A DNA stretch of 64,000 nt from contig NZ_LJJF01000001.1 of assembly GCF_001625365.1 (NCBI RefSeq), positions 682,001 to 746,000 on the forward strand, read 5' to 3'. The translations under genes were made by a program, and so were the position numbers. The notes under the pieces are model-generated. The model was not told the origin of the DNA and made no database searches. It saw nothing but the letters and a program-made list of their open reading frames with translations. This DNA comes from Streptomyces sp. MJM8645 (GTDB lineage Bacteria; Actinomycetota; Actinomycetes; Streptomycetales; Streptomycetaceae). Every line of letters begins with the position of its first letter. Position 1 is the stretch's first letter. Below are positions 16,841 to 25,561 of the stretch, piece by piece.

Positions 16841-17190
16841 GGCGCAGCCCTCTTTCCGGTCCGCACCAGAGCCCGAGATGGCGCCACCAATAATTCAGGT
16901 TTGCACTATATGACGCCTTCTGAGATATCTCATCCCGAGATCCTCCGACATGCCACTCCCCTTGATGACGGCACGTAGTCGACCGGCCGACCGGAAGGCA
17001 ACCGGCGCCAGCGCCGCACCTGCAGTAACCTGCCGTCCACCCCAGAAAGACCCCGAACCGGTTACGCGCAGTAGCAGAATCCCGCGGCCGACTCCGGCCC
17101 ACAATGTCGAGGTATCGCGTTGGCTCGCCACTGCCACACGTCTCCCTTTCGCTAACGTGAGCCGCCCGATCGGAGTCCGAACCACCCGGC
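16841..17190. other. Gap between methyltransferase and recombinase genes
   Basis: No intact gene is seen. The part from 16841 to about 16951 probably holds the out-of-frame 5' coding remnant of the methyltransferase. The rest is of lower GC than the surroundings around 16890-16960 and may hold its promoter. The minus-strand open frames here have no family resemblance. Confidence 0.45.
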
Positions 17191-18756
17191 CTACACCGGA
17201 CTGCCAGCTCGCTCCAGTTGTCGTGCTCGTGCTTCAAGTTCGGCGGGAAGGTGCCAGCCTTCGATGGTGGGTGTCATGTAGAGGCGGGCCTTGAGGCCGA
17301 GGAGGAGCTGGCGGCGGTGTTCCTGATCGGCCTGTGTCCAGGCGTCGGCGAAGGTCTGGCCGGTCTCGGCCTCGACCCAGGCGGAGGGGCGCTGTGGGAG
17401 GGCGGCGAGGCGGCGGCGTTCGTCGACGAGGACTTCGAGGGCTTCGGCGTACTCGTCGTCACCGCCCGGGTAGTCGAACAGGTTGCGGCGCTTCTCCTCG
17501 CGCAAGTCCTTCATGGCCTGGGTGACGTGGTTGAGCTGCTCGGTGTGGTCCTCGCCGGGTATGAACCTGCGCACCGTCATCGCCAGCCCGGCCAGGCGCT
17601 GCACCAGGGCGGTGATCGCCGCAGTGACGTGCTCGCCCTTGACGGACTGGCCCTTGCAGGCCGGCTTCCCTGCCGTCTTCGCGCAGCGGTAGTACTCGTA
17701 CACCTTGCCGTTCTTCGCGAGGTTCACCTGCCGGTACAACCGGTCGCCGCAGCGGTCGCAGTGCGGCACGCCGAGCCAGGGCGAGGCGCCGTTCGAGCGC
17801 TCCTTCGTGACTGACCGCTCGTCCATCGCCACCTGGATCGCGGCCCACTCCTCCTCCGTGAACAGAGGCTTGGCCATGCGGATCGGCAGGCCCTTGGCGT
17901 CGCGGGCGATCTTGCGCGCCTTGACGGAGCGGCCGGTCAGTTTCAGGCCCATCGTCGCCGGCGAGCGCAGGATCTTGCCCACACTCGTCGGGTTCCAGTG
18001 GTTCGACGGCGGCGTCTTGCGCTTGCTCGAGTACGACTCGCCCTGGTTCTTGTACGCGTACATCGACGGGGTGTCGAAGCCGGCGGCCTCCAGCGCTGCG
18101 ACGATCATCCACTGGCTCTGCCCCTCCAGGAGGAGCTTGCCCATGTAACGGACCGTCTCGGACGTCACGGGGTCCGGCTCCAGCGTCCGACCACCGCCGG
18201 GCCTGTCGACGATCCGGTACCCGTACGGCGGCTGCCCGCCCGCCCACCGGTCCGTCTTGCGCAGGTGCCTGTGCGCCGCCGCGACCCTCGCCTTGATCCG
18301 CTTGAGCTCCATCTCCGCGAAGATCGACGCCAGCATCAGGAACACCTTCGCCAGCTCGTTCCCGAACGACGACTCCCTCCCCTCCCGGTAGTCCAGGGTG
18401 ATCCCGTCGTCCGTGAACACCAGGACCTTGCGGTTCTCCTCCGCCCAGTGCGCCACGTCCGCGCAGTCCTTCGCCGACCGGAACGCCCGGTCGACCTTGG
18501 CCCACACCAACGCATCCCACTCACCCTGCCGCTCGGTCAGCCACGGACCCAGGTCCGGACGCTTCCACGGCGTGACCTCCGCCGAGACATCCAGATCCTC
18601 GAACGACCCGACAACCTCCCACTCCTTCGAGAGCGCATGCCGCGTCGCCGACTCCGCCTGCACCAGATGCGAGACCTTGCCCTCATCCCCGTGCGTGTCC
18701 GAGACTCGCGAACCGACCACCGCCCGAACCGGCGCCAAAGCCGTCACAATGCCCAT
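17191..18756 (-). CDS. Large serine recombinase (integrase type)
   Basis: 521 residues from the ATG at 18756. The resolvase-type catalytic domain starts with VVGSRVSDTHG (nucleophile probably Ser19) and has ALVWAKVDRAFRS. The Recombinase domain follows (GGQPPYGYRI, PTSVGKILRSPATMG). A zinc ribbon (CDRCGDRL with YYRCAKTAGKPAC) and a C-terminal coiled-coil region complete the usual integrase order. Such enzymes insert phages or integrative elements at specific att sites. An exonuclease III 3' remnant begins 86 bp upstream of its start, a likely att-proximal scar. A diverged, truncated copy of its last 85 codons lies at 20850-21104. No other phage or conjugation genes are nearby, so the element itself seems lost. 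Confidence 0.92.
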   Translation of the reverse strand: MGIVTALAPVRAVVGSRVSDTHGDEGKVSHLVQAESATRHALSKEWEVVGSFEDLDVSAEVTPWKRPDLGPWLTERQGEWDALVWAKVDRAFRSAKDCADVAHWAEENRKVLVFTDDGITLDYREGRESSFGNELAKVFLMLASIFAEMELKRIKARVAAAHRHLRKTDRWAGGQPPYGYRIVDRPGGGRTLEPDPVTSETVRYMGKLLLEGQSQWMIVAALEAAGFDTPSMYAYKNQGESYSSKRKTPPSNHWNPTSVGKILRSPATMGLKLTGRSVKARKIARDAKGLPIRMAKPLFTEEEWAAIQVAMDERSVTKERSNGASPWLGVPHCDRCGDRLYRQVNLAKNGKVYEYYRCAKTAGKPACKGQSVKGEHVTAAITALVQRLAGLAMTVRRFIPGEDHTEQLNHVTQAMKDLREEKRRNLFDYPGGDDEYAEALEVLVDERRRLAALPQRPSAWVEAETGQTFADAWTQADQEHRRQLLLGLKARLYMTPTIEGWHLPAELEARARQLERAGSPV

Positions 18757-18842
18757 GGGCCTCCCCCTACCGCCCAGGCCAGCAGGCACCCTCGAACAGG
18801 CTGCGCTCGAACGGGTGGACCTTTTTCGAAAAGGTGTCGTTC

Positions 18843-18983
18843 CGCTGGAGGATCGACCTCCAGGTCGCCACCCCGGGCCTCGCCGCCAAGGCCGTCGAGG
18901 CCTACGTCGAGCGGGCCGCCACCCACACCGAGCGCTGGTCCGACCACGCACCGGTCACGGCAGTGTTCGATCTGAACAACTAG
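18843..18983 (+). pseudogene. 3' remnant A of an exonuclease III (xth) gene
   Basis: A 46-codon open stretch encodes RWRIDLQVATPGLAAKAVEA and, after a short gap, the C-terminal hallmark WSDHAPVTAVFDL before TAG. RIDLQ/RIDYL and WSDHAPV are conserved near the C terminus of ExoIII/Xth. The 5' four fifths of the gene are absent. It starts 86 bp from the start codon of the serine recombinase, as expected if an element inserted into an xth gene. Confidence 0.8.
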
Positions 18984-19293
18984 GCAGCAGAAACTGGTAG
19001 TTCGACAAAATCAAGAGGCGGCCCCGACGCGGGGCATTCCACACGTCGGGGCTTCCTCTCGGTAGCAAATACGCCAGCGGCGAAGGAAGTCGCACGGCAC
19101 TCCCGGAGTGGATTTTGGCCGCAACGGCCAGCGCGGATCCGCGGCGACCGGCCGAACCGGCACGGCCCCCGCTCGTACCCGGGCCCGGCTGACCGGCGGC
19201 AGCCGGCCCTTCGCGCTCCGGGCTGGCGACCCTTGTCGCCCGCCCGGTCGGCGGCACCGAGCGGGCGGAGGGCAAGGGTCGCCAGCCGCCGAT
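18984..19293. repeat. Gap with a long inverted repeat
   Basis: No gene is seen. Bases 19223-19234 and 19274-19285 are a perfect 12-bp inverted repeat (CTGGCGACCCTT arm) enclosing a second nested pair (CGCCCG/CGGGCG type), so the region can fold into a long hairpin. It may be part of a termination region downstream of the minus-strand gene at 19347, or an old element end. Confidence 0.55.
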
Positions 19294-19320
19294 GGCCGTC
19301 ACCCCCGCTGGGTGACGGCC
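19294..19320 (-). terminator. Hairpin terminator of the secreted-protein gene
   Basis: An 11-bp perfect stem (GGCCGTCACCC at 19294-19304 paired with 19310-19320) with a 5-nt loop lies 26 bp beyond the stop codon of the minus-strand gene ending at 19347. Confidence 0.7.
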
Positions 19321-19346
19321 ACCGAACAGGGCTCACACCGTGGTCA

Positions 19347-19949
19347 CTAGCACGACCACGGCGTGGTGACGTGGCCCGTCACGGTGTCCACCGCCACCGT
19401 CCTGCCCTCGCTGGGAATGCAGAAGTAGTAGGTGGGATGCGGGTTCTGCACGACGGGCTCATTGAGGTACAGGGGCTTGAACGCGCCGGTGTGCCCGGCC
19501 TTGACGGCCAGATCGTGGGCCTGGACCTCCGTCATGGTGAACGGGGAGATGGCCTGGATCCCGATCGGGACGCTCCACGGCTGCGTGCTCTGGTACTGAC
19601 CGGTGGTCGAGTACTTGTACTCGAAGGACGGCTCCGAGCCCTTGGCCCGGAATCGGATCCACCAGGCCTGGACGTCATTGGGGTTGGTCGTGGGTGTCAG
19701 CAGGACGGCGTCCGCGTCGTAGAACTGCGAGCCGGGGTGCTCCTGCTGCGCCTTCACCTTGGCCTCCCGCACGATCTGTGTGAGCGGGAGATGGGGTGCC
19801 GCGCTGGCGGTGGACGGGGCGATCGGCAGCAGCGACAGGGCCGTGGCGGTCGCGGCGAGCCCGATCCGTGCCCGACGGCGGTGGCGTGATGTCCGGCACC
19901 CGTTCAGTGCGGGTGTCGCGGGCGTGCGGGCGGTGCGTGTGGTGTTCAT
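19347..19949 (-). CDS. Small secreted protein of unknown function
   Basis: 200 residues from the ATG at 19949, chosen because AAGGAG lies nine bases upstream; the open frame extends further without family-like sequence. A basic N-terminal stretch and a hydrophobic helix (IGLAATATALSLLPIAP) end in STASAAPH, a typical Sec signal peptide cut after an Ala-x-Ala motif. The mature part of about 140 residues has WWIRFRAKG, two cysteines near the C terminus (YYFCIPS and the last residue, PWSC) and a VAVDTVTGHVT ending that resembles a PepSY-like strand pattern. I do not recognise a family. It sits alone between mobile-element scars and has its own terminator. Confidence 0.75.
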   Translation of the reverse strand: MNTTRTARTPATPALNGCRTSRHRRRARIGLAATATALSLLPIAPSTASAAPHLPLTQIVREAKVKAQQEHPGSQFYDADAVLLTPTTNPNDVQAWWIRFRAKGSEPSFEYKYSTTGQYQSTQPWSVPIGIQAISPFTMTEVQAHDLAVKAGHTGAFKPLYLNEPVVQNPHPTYYFCIPSEGRTVAVDTVTGHVTTPWSC

Positions 19950-20236
19950 GTCCTTCATCTCCTTCGACCCGGACCCTGCGTGGTCACGGTGGAAGTCGAC
20001 TGCCGGGTTCGGCGTGAGCGGTGGCCGACGGGCGAGAGGTCCTCGGCCGGGCTCCGCGGGATGCAGCCTCCCGGGGTCCAACGGTAGGAGGGTCTCCGGG
20101 CGCCGTCTCCTGGCCGTCATCCTCGCTGAGCCGAACAGGTGAACCTCTCACCCGGAGCGATGCCCGTCCGGGGTTTCGCCGCGCGGTCCCGGCCGGTGGG
20201 CCCGATCCTGTGCCGCTCCTTGATCATCGCTGACTG

Positions 20237-20643
20237 TTACAAGGTGGTGACACGATCTTCTCGAAGTAGGCGTCCCAGCCGACGAGCCTGTAGATCGTCC
20301 TTCAGGCTGCGCTCCACCCACTCCAGGGCGATGTAGTACCGCTCCAGAACCGGGTCCCAGCCCGACTCCAGCATCCGCACGATATGAGGGTGCTCGACAG
20401 CTTGAGTGCGGCGGTCTCCCGTTCCAGGAAGACCTTGATGATTTCGTCGTCGCGCCGCTTGAGTAACTTGATCGCCGCGAACTGCCTGTCACTGTCGCTA
20501 TTTGCCGTGTCGACGGCCTTTCGCACCTTCGACAGACCGCCGCTGCGCGCGCTGTCTCCCACCAGCAGGAAGCGATCGTTGATCACATGCGGTCCCACAC
20601 ATGCTCCGCGTCCAGCACCGGCGTCAACTACCGGTCCGGCCAT
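20237..20643 (-). pseudogene. Ser/Thr kinase N-lobe fragment with frameshift
   Basis: The frame reads FLLVGDSARSGGLSKVRKA, then FAAIKLLKRRDD (kinase lysine) and FLERETAALKL, and then loses homology near base 20398. One frame over, the sequence continues EHPHIVRMLESGWDP, YYIALEWVERSLKDDLQ and stops at 20237. This is a kinase N-lobe broken by a frameshift and missing the catalytic lobe. It is not a copy of the kinase at 2414-3625. Confidence 0.75.
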
Positions 20644-20849
20644 CCTGCCAGCCCAGGACTCCTCGGTTGGATGGTTCGGCAGATCCGGGCTTGATCGTGG
20701 CCAACTCCTCGATGACTACAGTGCCCGACGCTCGACCAACTTATCGCTTATCTTCGGCTTGTTGGGGAGAGCTGTAGCCGCTCCCCCGCACGGAAGCGGC
20801 CCGTCGAATCTGTCGATGACGGCCGCCAGTTGCTCGTCCGCTTCGCGAT

Positions 20850-21104
20850 CTACGCCGACCTTCCAGCGCGGTCCAGCTTCGATACTCGTGCTTCGATTTC
20901 GGCGGCAGGTACCAGCCTTCGATGGTGGGTGTCATGTAGAGGCGGGCCTTGAGGCCGAGGAGGAGTTGGCGGCGCCTTTCCTGGTCGGCTTGGGTCCAGG
21001 CATCGGCGAAGGTCTGGCCGGTCTCGACTTCCACCCAGGCGGAGGGGCGTTGTGGGAGGGCGGCGAGCCGGCGGCGTTCGTCGACGAGGACTTCGAGGGC
21101 TTCG
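20850..21104 (-). pseudogene. C-terminal remnant of a second serine recombinase
   Basis: This stretch is closely similar at DNA level (roughly 90% by eye) to the 3' end of the recombinase gene at 17191-18756. It encodes EALEVLVDERRRLAALPQRP and GLKARLYMTPTIEGW, then needs one frame change near 20905 to reach VPAAEIEARVSKLDRAG and a stop at 20850. Homology starts abruptly at about 21104. The base differences show it is an independent, older relative and not a recent duplicate. Confidence 0.85.
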
Positions 21105-21446
21105 TCCTCGCGCGCTGACCCCAGCCCGCCGGCTACGCACCCGCCCGGCCGCAGTCCGGCCGGGCGGGCCCCGGCACCGGCGTCGCACCAGCCCTGTCCG
21201 CCGACGCAACGGTGGTGGGCCACCCGGCAGCCGCAGGCCGGCGGTGCGGACGGGTTCCTGTTCTGCCGCTACCCGGAAGCGGCAACAACGTCCTGCCGCT
21301 CCCCGGTGACTGCGGTGCCAGGAGCGGTGGTGGTGACGCTGCCACCCCCGGTGGGCAGCCACAGCCCAGCGGTACGGGGCGGTGCGCGCCGCGTCCGGTG
21401 GCACGGGCTTCGGCCCGGCGGCCGGTGAGCTGTCCCCAGTCGCCGC

Positions 21447-21564
21447 CCCGCCCTCCGGGTTCTCGGTGCCGTCGACGAAGCCCAGCAGGTTGCGGTCGTC
21501 GAAGTCGCGGAAGCCGTGCACGGAGTCTGCGCACCACCGGGGAAGTCCCCTTCAGGTCCACCAT
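21447..21564 (-). pseudogene. DyP-type peroxidase fragment
   Basis: One frame encodes DLKGTSPVVRRL and the next frame encodes HGFRDFDDRNLLGFVDGTEN, the hallmark haem-pocket sequence of dye-decolorising peroxidases (FVDGTEN). Nothing before or after it matches the family, so only about 40 codons remain. It overlaps the last 13 bases of the response-regulator gene, suggesting a deletion joined the two. Confidence 0.75.
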
Positions 21565-22271
21565 CCCAGCCGGTGAGGCGTCAGCCTGTGGACGGGAGGT
21601 TCCCACCTTACGGTGACCATGCCTGTCTCATAGGCGATGACGACCATCTGGGCCCGGTCATGGGCGTGGAGCTTGGCCAGCAGCCGCCGGACGTGTGTCT
21701 TGACGGTCGCGATGCTCAGCCCCAGATGCTCGGCGATCACGTGGTTGGGCAGTCCCCGGGCCACCAATCGGAGGACTTCCCGTTCCCGTGGGGTCACGCC
21801 CGCTAGCTCCCGGGCGAGTCGCGGGCGCGGCTCGTGGCGTCCGGCGAACTCGCGGATCAGACGGCGGGTGACCGCGGGCGCGAGCAGGGCGTCGCCGGAG
21901 GCGACCACCCGCAGGGCTGTCAGCAGGTCGGCGGGGAGGATGTCCTTCAGGATGAATCCGCTGGCTCCGCCGCGGAGTGCCGCGTACACGTACTCGTCCA
22001 GGTCGAACGTGGTGAGGACCAGCACACGGGTGCCGACGGCGTCCGGGTCCGCGCAGATGCGCCGGGTGGCCTCCAGACCGTCCATGCCCGGCATCCGGAT
22101 GTCCATCAACACGACGTCGGGCCGCAGCCGCAGGGCGAGTTCGACGGCCTGCTCGCCGCTGACGGCCTCGCCCGCGACGGTGAGGTCCGGCACGCTCTCG
22201 ATGAGCAGGCGGAAGCCCGCCCGCAACAGCGCCTGGTCATCGGCGATCAGAACCTGGACCGGCCGGTTCAC
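21552..22271 (-). CDS. NarL/LuxR-family response regulator
   Basis: 239 residues from the GTG at 22271, which overlaps the histidine kinase stop (GTGA). The receiver domain has ADDQALLRAGF and phospho-acceptor Asp57 (DVVLMDIRMPGMDG), then the conserved Thr and Lys (LVLTTFD, GFILKD). The C-terminal LuxR helix-turn-helix is LTPREREVLRLVARGLPNxxIA-like, followed by TVKTHV. The last 15 or so residues (PVHRLTPHRLGWW) are unlike normal NarL endings and run into a peroxidase remnant, so the 3' end was probably rewritten by a deletion without harming the DNA-binding domain. Partner: the kinase at 22268-23395. Confidence 0.92.
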   Translation of the reverse strand: MNRPVQVLIADDQALLRAGFRLLIESVPDLTVAGEAVSGEQAVELALRLRPDVVLMDIRMPGMDGLEATRRICADPDAVGTRVLVLTTFDLDEYVYAALRGGASGFILKDILPADLLTALRVVASGDALLAPAVTRRLIREFAGRHEPRPRLARELAGVTPREREVLRLVARGLPNHVIAEHLGLSIATVKTHVRRLLAKLHAHDRAQMVVIAYETGMVTVRWEPPVHRLTPHRLGWWT

Positions 22272-23395
22272 CGTGCTGCCTCCGATCCGCAGGGCAGCCG
22301 CGCATGCACCCGGAATCCGCCCGTCGCCAGGGGGCCGGCGGAGAGGGTCCCGCCGCACATGGCCGCCCGCTCCCGCATCCCGATGAGTCCGTGCCCGCCG
22401 CCAGGACGCCGGGACGGGAGCCGGGACGGCGCGTCGTTGACGACCTCGATCTCGACCGCCTCGGGACCCATCCGGGACAGCTTCACCCGGCAGTCCGCCG
22501 ATCCCGCGTGCCTGACGACATTGGTGAGGGCTTCCTGAACGATCCGGTAGACCGCCAGTTCCACACCCGGGGGGAGCGGTGGATCCGGGTCGACGGACAG
22601 CTCCACGCGCGGGCCCGCGCCGGCCGCGAGCGCGGGCAGGTCCGCCAGACCGGAGGCGGACCCCAACTCGGCTCCGTCACCGGGTGATCGCAGAACGCCG
22701 AGCATGCGGCGCATCTCGGTGAGCGCCGTCCGGCCCGCCGTCCCGACCAGTGCGAGGGTCCGCTCGGCCTCCTGCGGGTCGGTGGAGGCCACCGCACGGG
22801 CCACCTCGGCCCGTACCGCGATGACAGTCAGATGATGGGCCACCACGTCGTGGAGTTCGCGGGCGATCCGCAGGCGCTCGTCCGTCACGGCCTGCCGGGC
22901 GGCGAGTTCCGCGTACGACCGCTGCTCTCTCAGCGCGGTGCCCACCAGCCAGGGCAGGGTCATCATCAAAGACGCGAAGACGACGCCCCACGCGACCCCG
23001 GAGGCCGGGACCGGTCGCGGTACGAGGGCCATGGCCGCCGCGACGGCGCCCAGCGAGCAGCCGAGCGCCGTCGCGGACCGGCGCCCCGGTTCCCGCGCCG
23101 CCACCGTGTACAGGGCGGCCCCGACCGGGACCCAGGACTCCTCCCATCCGGTGAACGCCATGGCGAAGACCGCTCCGGCCAGGACCGTGTACAGAACCCG
23201 GACGGGCCGTCTACGCCGTACCGCGACCGGCAGCCAGACCACCGCCGCCACGGCTCCCGCGCCCCAGCCACCGCTGCGCGTCTCGCTCGCGCCGAACGCC
23301 AGGGCGAGGAGCACGACCGCGACCGTGTCCACGCCGTGCCACTGTCCGTCCCGCAGACGTCTGGCCACCAGCGGCCGTGACTCCCCGTCGCCCAT
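22268..23395 (-). CDS. NarL-type sensor histidine kinase
   Basis: 375 residues from the ATG at 23395. Several hydrophobic helices fill residues 20-160, so it is a membrane sensor without a large outside domain. The HisKA_3 dimer helix carries the phospho-histidine in RIARELHDVVAHHLTVIAV, and the HATPase part has the N box VVRHAGSADC-type region and the glycine box GGGHGLIGMRERAAMCGG. It forms a translationally coupled pair with the response regulator. The open frame continues upstream to 23914, but that part is the antisense shadow of the divergent lipase gene. The signal is unknown; the divergent lipase gene at 23562 is a plausible target. Confidence 0.92.
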   Translation of the reverse strand: MGDGESRPLVARRLRDGQWHGVDTVAVVLLALAFGASETRSGGWGAGAVAAVVWLPVAVRRRRPVRVLYTVLAGAVFAMAFTGWEESWVPVGAALYTVAAREPGRRSATALGCSLGAVAAAMALVPRPVPASGVAWGVVFASLMMTLPWLVGTALREQRSYAELAARQAVTDERLRIARELHDVVAHHLTVIAVRAEVARAVASTDPQEAERTLALVGTAGRTALTEMRRMLGVLRSPGDGAELGSASGLADLPALAAGAGPRVELSVDPDPPLPPGVELAVYRIVQEALTNVVRHAGSADCRVKLSRMGPEAVEIEVVNDAPSRLPSRRPGGGHGLIGMRERAAMCGGTLSAGPLATGGFRVHARLPCGSEAAR

Positions 23396-23561
23396 GCCGG
23401 CCACGCTATCCAAACGGGGCCCGGGGCCCGTCAGCCCGGAGGACGTCATCCCGCGGGCTGAGTCATCCGCGCGGCCGATGCCCGTCGTACCCTCCTGGGC
23501 TGACACCGGGTTACTCCCCGGGGGCGAAGCCGCCGGGCTCATCGGACGGAACAGTGGAGCC

Positions 23562-24752
23562 ATGAATCGGAGAACACTGCTGTCCTCGTGCGCCGGACTG
23601 GCCGCCGCCATGATCCCGGGTCCGCTCGCGCCGGTGGCCGCCGCGCGACCGGGGCAGGAGGAACCCGTGCGGTTCCAGCTGCCCGCCCCGAACGGACCGT
23701 ACCCGCTGGGTACGATCGCGCTGCACCTGACCGACACCGCGCGGCCGGACCCCTGGGTACCCTCCCGCCCCTGCCGTGAGCTGATGATCAGCATCTGGTA
23801 CCCCGCCCGCGGCTGCGCGGCCCGTCCCACTGTTCCCTGGATGCCTCCGGCGGCGGCCGACCGGTACCTGAGCCTCCTCGGCCTGCCTCCTGGCCGGGTA
23901 CGGCTGGGAGGCACCCACGGCCACGAGGGCGCTCCCGTCGGCGGCCCACCGGGCCCTCTGCCCGTCGTGCTCTACTCTCCCGGCGCCGACGCGTCACGGT
24001 CGTTCGGCACCGGCGTCGTGGAAGACCTCGCCAGTCACGGCTTTCTGGTGGTCACCGTCGACCACACCTACGACGCGGCGGCGGTCGCCTTCCCCGGTGG
24101 ACGCGTCGAGACGAATCCGCTGGGCGGGATCAGCGACTACGCCAAGGCCCTCGCGGTCCGTACCGCCGACATCCGCTTCGTCCTGGACCGGCTCGCCGTC
24201 CTCCGCTCGGGTGGCCACCCCGGCGTCTGCCGCACCCCGCTGCCCCCCGGCCTGCGCGGGGCGCTCGACCTGCGGCGCGTCGGGATGCTCGGCCACTCCC
24301 TGGGCGGCGCCACCACCGCCGCGACGATGCTCACCGACGGGCGGATCACGGCGGGCATGAGCCTGGACGGGGGCGCGGCCGGCCCGGTGGTGGACGCCGG
24401 GCTCGACCGTCCGTTCCTGGTCGTGGACACCCCGGGCAAGGGCAGCATGGAGAGCAACCCCGCCCTGCGCGCGTTCTGGTCGCGTCTGCGCGGCTGGCGC
24501 CTGCATCTGACCGTACGGGGAGCCGCGCACCAGTCGTTCGGCGACGATGTGCTGATCCTGCCGCTGATCGCCCCTCTCCTGGGCATGTCACCGCCCGATC
24601 TGGAGGACGAGGTCGGGACGATTCCCGGGCACCGGGCACAGGCGTTCCAACGCGCCTACCCGCGAGCCTTCTTCGACCTCCACCTCCGCGACCAGGGGCG
24701 ACTGCTCGACGGTCCCTCCCCCGACTTCCCCGAGGTCGACTACGCCCGGTGA
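23562..24752 (+). CDS. Secreted PAF-acetylhydrolase-like alpha/beta hydrolase
   Basis: 396 residues from the ATG at 23562, preceded by GGAG. The N terminus has a twin-arginine start (MNRRTLLSS), a hydrophobic stretch and an Ala-rich cleavage region. The body follows the plasma PAF acetylhydrolase/dienelactone hydrolase pattern: ISIWYPA, VVLYSPGADASRSFG (oxyanion region), VTVDHTYDA, the nucleophile elbow GHSLGG, and a C-terminal His in GAAHQSF. It should hydrolyse short-chain esters or oxidised lipids outside the cell. It is divergent from the two-component system with a 166-bp gap, which suggests control by it. Confidence 0.88.
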   Translation: MNRRTLLSSCAGLAAAMIPGPLAPVAAARPGQEEPVRFQLPAPNGPYPLGTIALHLTDTARPDPWVPSRPCRELMISIWYPARGCAARPTVPWMPPAAADRYLSLLGLPPGRVRLGGTHGHEGAPVGGPPGPLPVVLYSPGADASRSFGTGVVEDLASHGFLVVTVDHTYDAAAVAFPGGRVETNPLGGISDYAKALAVRTADIRFVLDRLAVLRSGGHPGVCRTPLPPGLRGALDLRRVGMLGHSLGGATTAATMLTDGRITAGMSLDGGAAGPVVDAGLDRPFLVVDTPGKGSMESNPALRAFWSRLRGWRLHLTVRGAAHQSFGDDVLILPLIAPLLGMSPPDLEDEVGTIPGHRAQAFQRAYPRAFFDLHLRDQGRLLDGPSPDFPEVDYAR

Positions 24753-25561
24753 ACACCTTGGCGCCGGTCCCGCCCGTCTGGGCTCCGAGGTACGACGCCG
24801 CGGCGCTCACCGGGCGGGGTCCAGCGAGGGAGGGTCGTCGGTGTCCTCGGCTTCGCAGGGAGGATCACGACCCGGGAAATCCTGCGGGGCGACGCCTCCA
24901 CCATCCCGACAGGGGAGCGGCGCCCTGGACGGAGCACGGCCCTGCTCTCGGCGACGGAGGTGAGGATGCCGGGAGGGTTCCTTTGAGGACTTCGACGACG
25001 TGGATCTTCGAAAGGGGCTCTCGGTAGCCTTCACCTGCGCCCCGGAAGCGATCACTCCGCCGCGAAGTCGGTGGAGGCCTGTGTCGAGCGCGCCGCCACC
25101 CATGCCGGTCGCTGGTCCGACCCCGCGCCCTTCGCCCGAACTCCCTTGGCAGGAAGGCGATCCAGCCTCGCGGCATGCGAAGGCCATGCGCACCAGGGCG
25201 GTGGACGCGCGGACCACCCGCGCCTACGGCCTGCGACCCACGACCCGGCCGCGACCCGCCTCGGCCCGGTAACCACCGGGGGCGGCCTCGCCGTCGAGCT
25301 GTTCGAGCGCAGAACGACGGCGCAGGCGCACACCCCGACCACGACGGAATCCAGCCGACGCCTCGGCATGGCATCGGACCAGAAGGTAGTATCGGTTTCC
25401 ACACTGACTGAATATCAAGTGCACGCTATTCATTGGACATTGCTGTCGGGGGCGTCAGCCGACCCCTCAGGTGGGGGGTTGCGCCGAGTCGCGCCCCCCT
25501 GCGCCCCACCCTCCGCACCGGAACCGACCACCGAAACCGGCAAGAACCCAGAAGGCGTCCA
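24753..25561. other. Degenerate region with xth remnant B
   Basis: There is no intact gene in these 809 bases. An ExoIII 3' remnant lies at 25059-25133. Just upstream, 24995-25025 resembles the sequence in front of remnant A (both contain a GTGGA(C/T)CTT..CGAAA core), so the shared scar is longer than the coding part. A minus-strand frame near 24850-25030 (SKIHVVEVLKGTLPAS and on) could be the tail of a lost secreted protein, but I cannot name it. Confidence 0.5.
25059..25133 (+). pseudogene. 3' remnant B of an exonuclease III (xth) gene
   Basis: The frame encodes AAKSVEACVERAATHAGRWS followed by DPAPF, aligning with remnant A (AAKAVEAYVERAATHTERWS then DHAPV). The invariant His of SDHAPV is already lost (DPAP), and homology stops soon after, so it is more decayed than A. 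Confidence 0.75.

Noticed and set aside
16895..17185. A 96-codon minus-strand open frame upstream of the methyltransferase gene
   Set aside because: No ribosome site and no family resemblance; it overlaps the likely out-of-frame 5' remnant of the methyltransferase.
22938..23561. N-terminal extension of the PAF-acetylhydrolase-like gene upstream of 23562
   Set aside because: The upstream part is antisense to the histidine kinase gene and lacks a signal peptide; the ATG at 23562 has a ribosome site and a twin-arginine signal.
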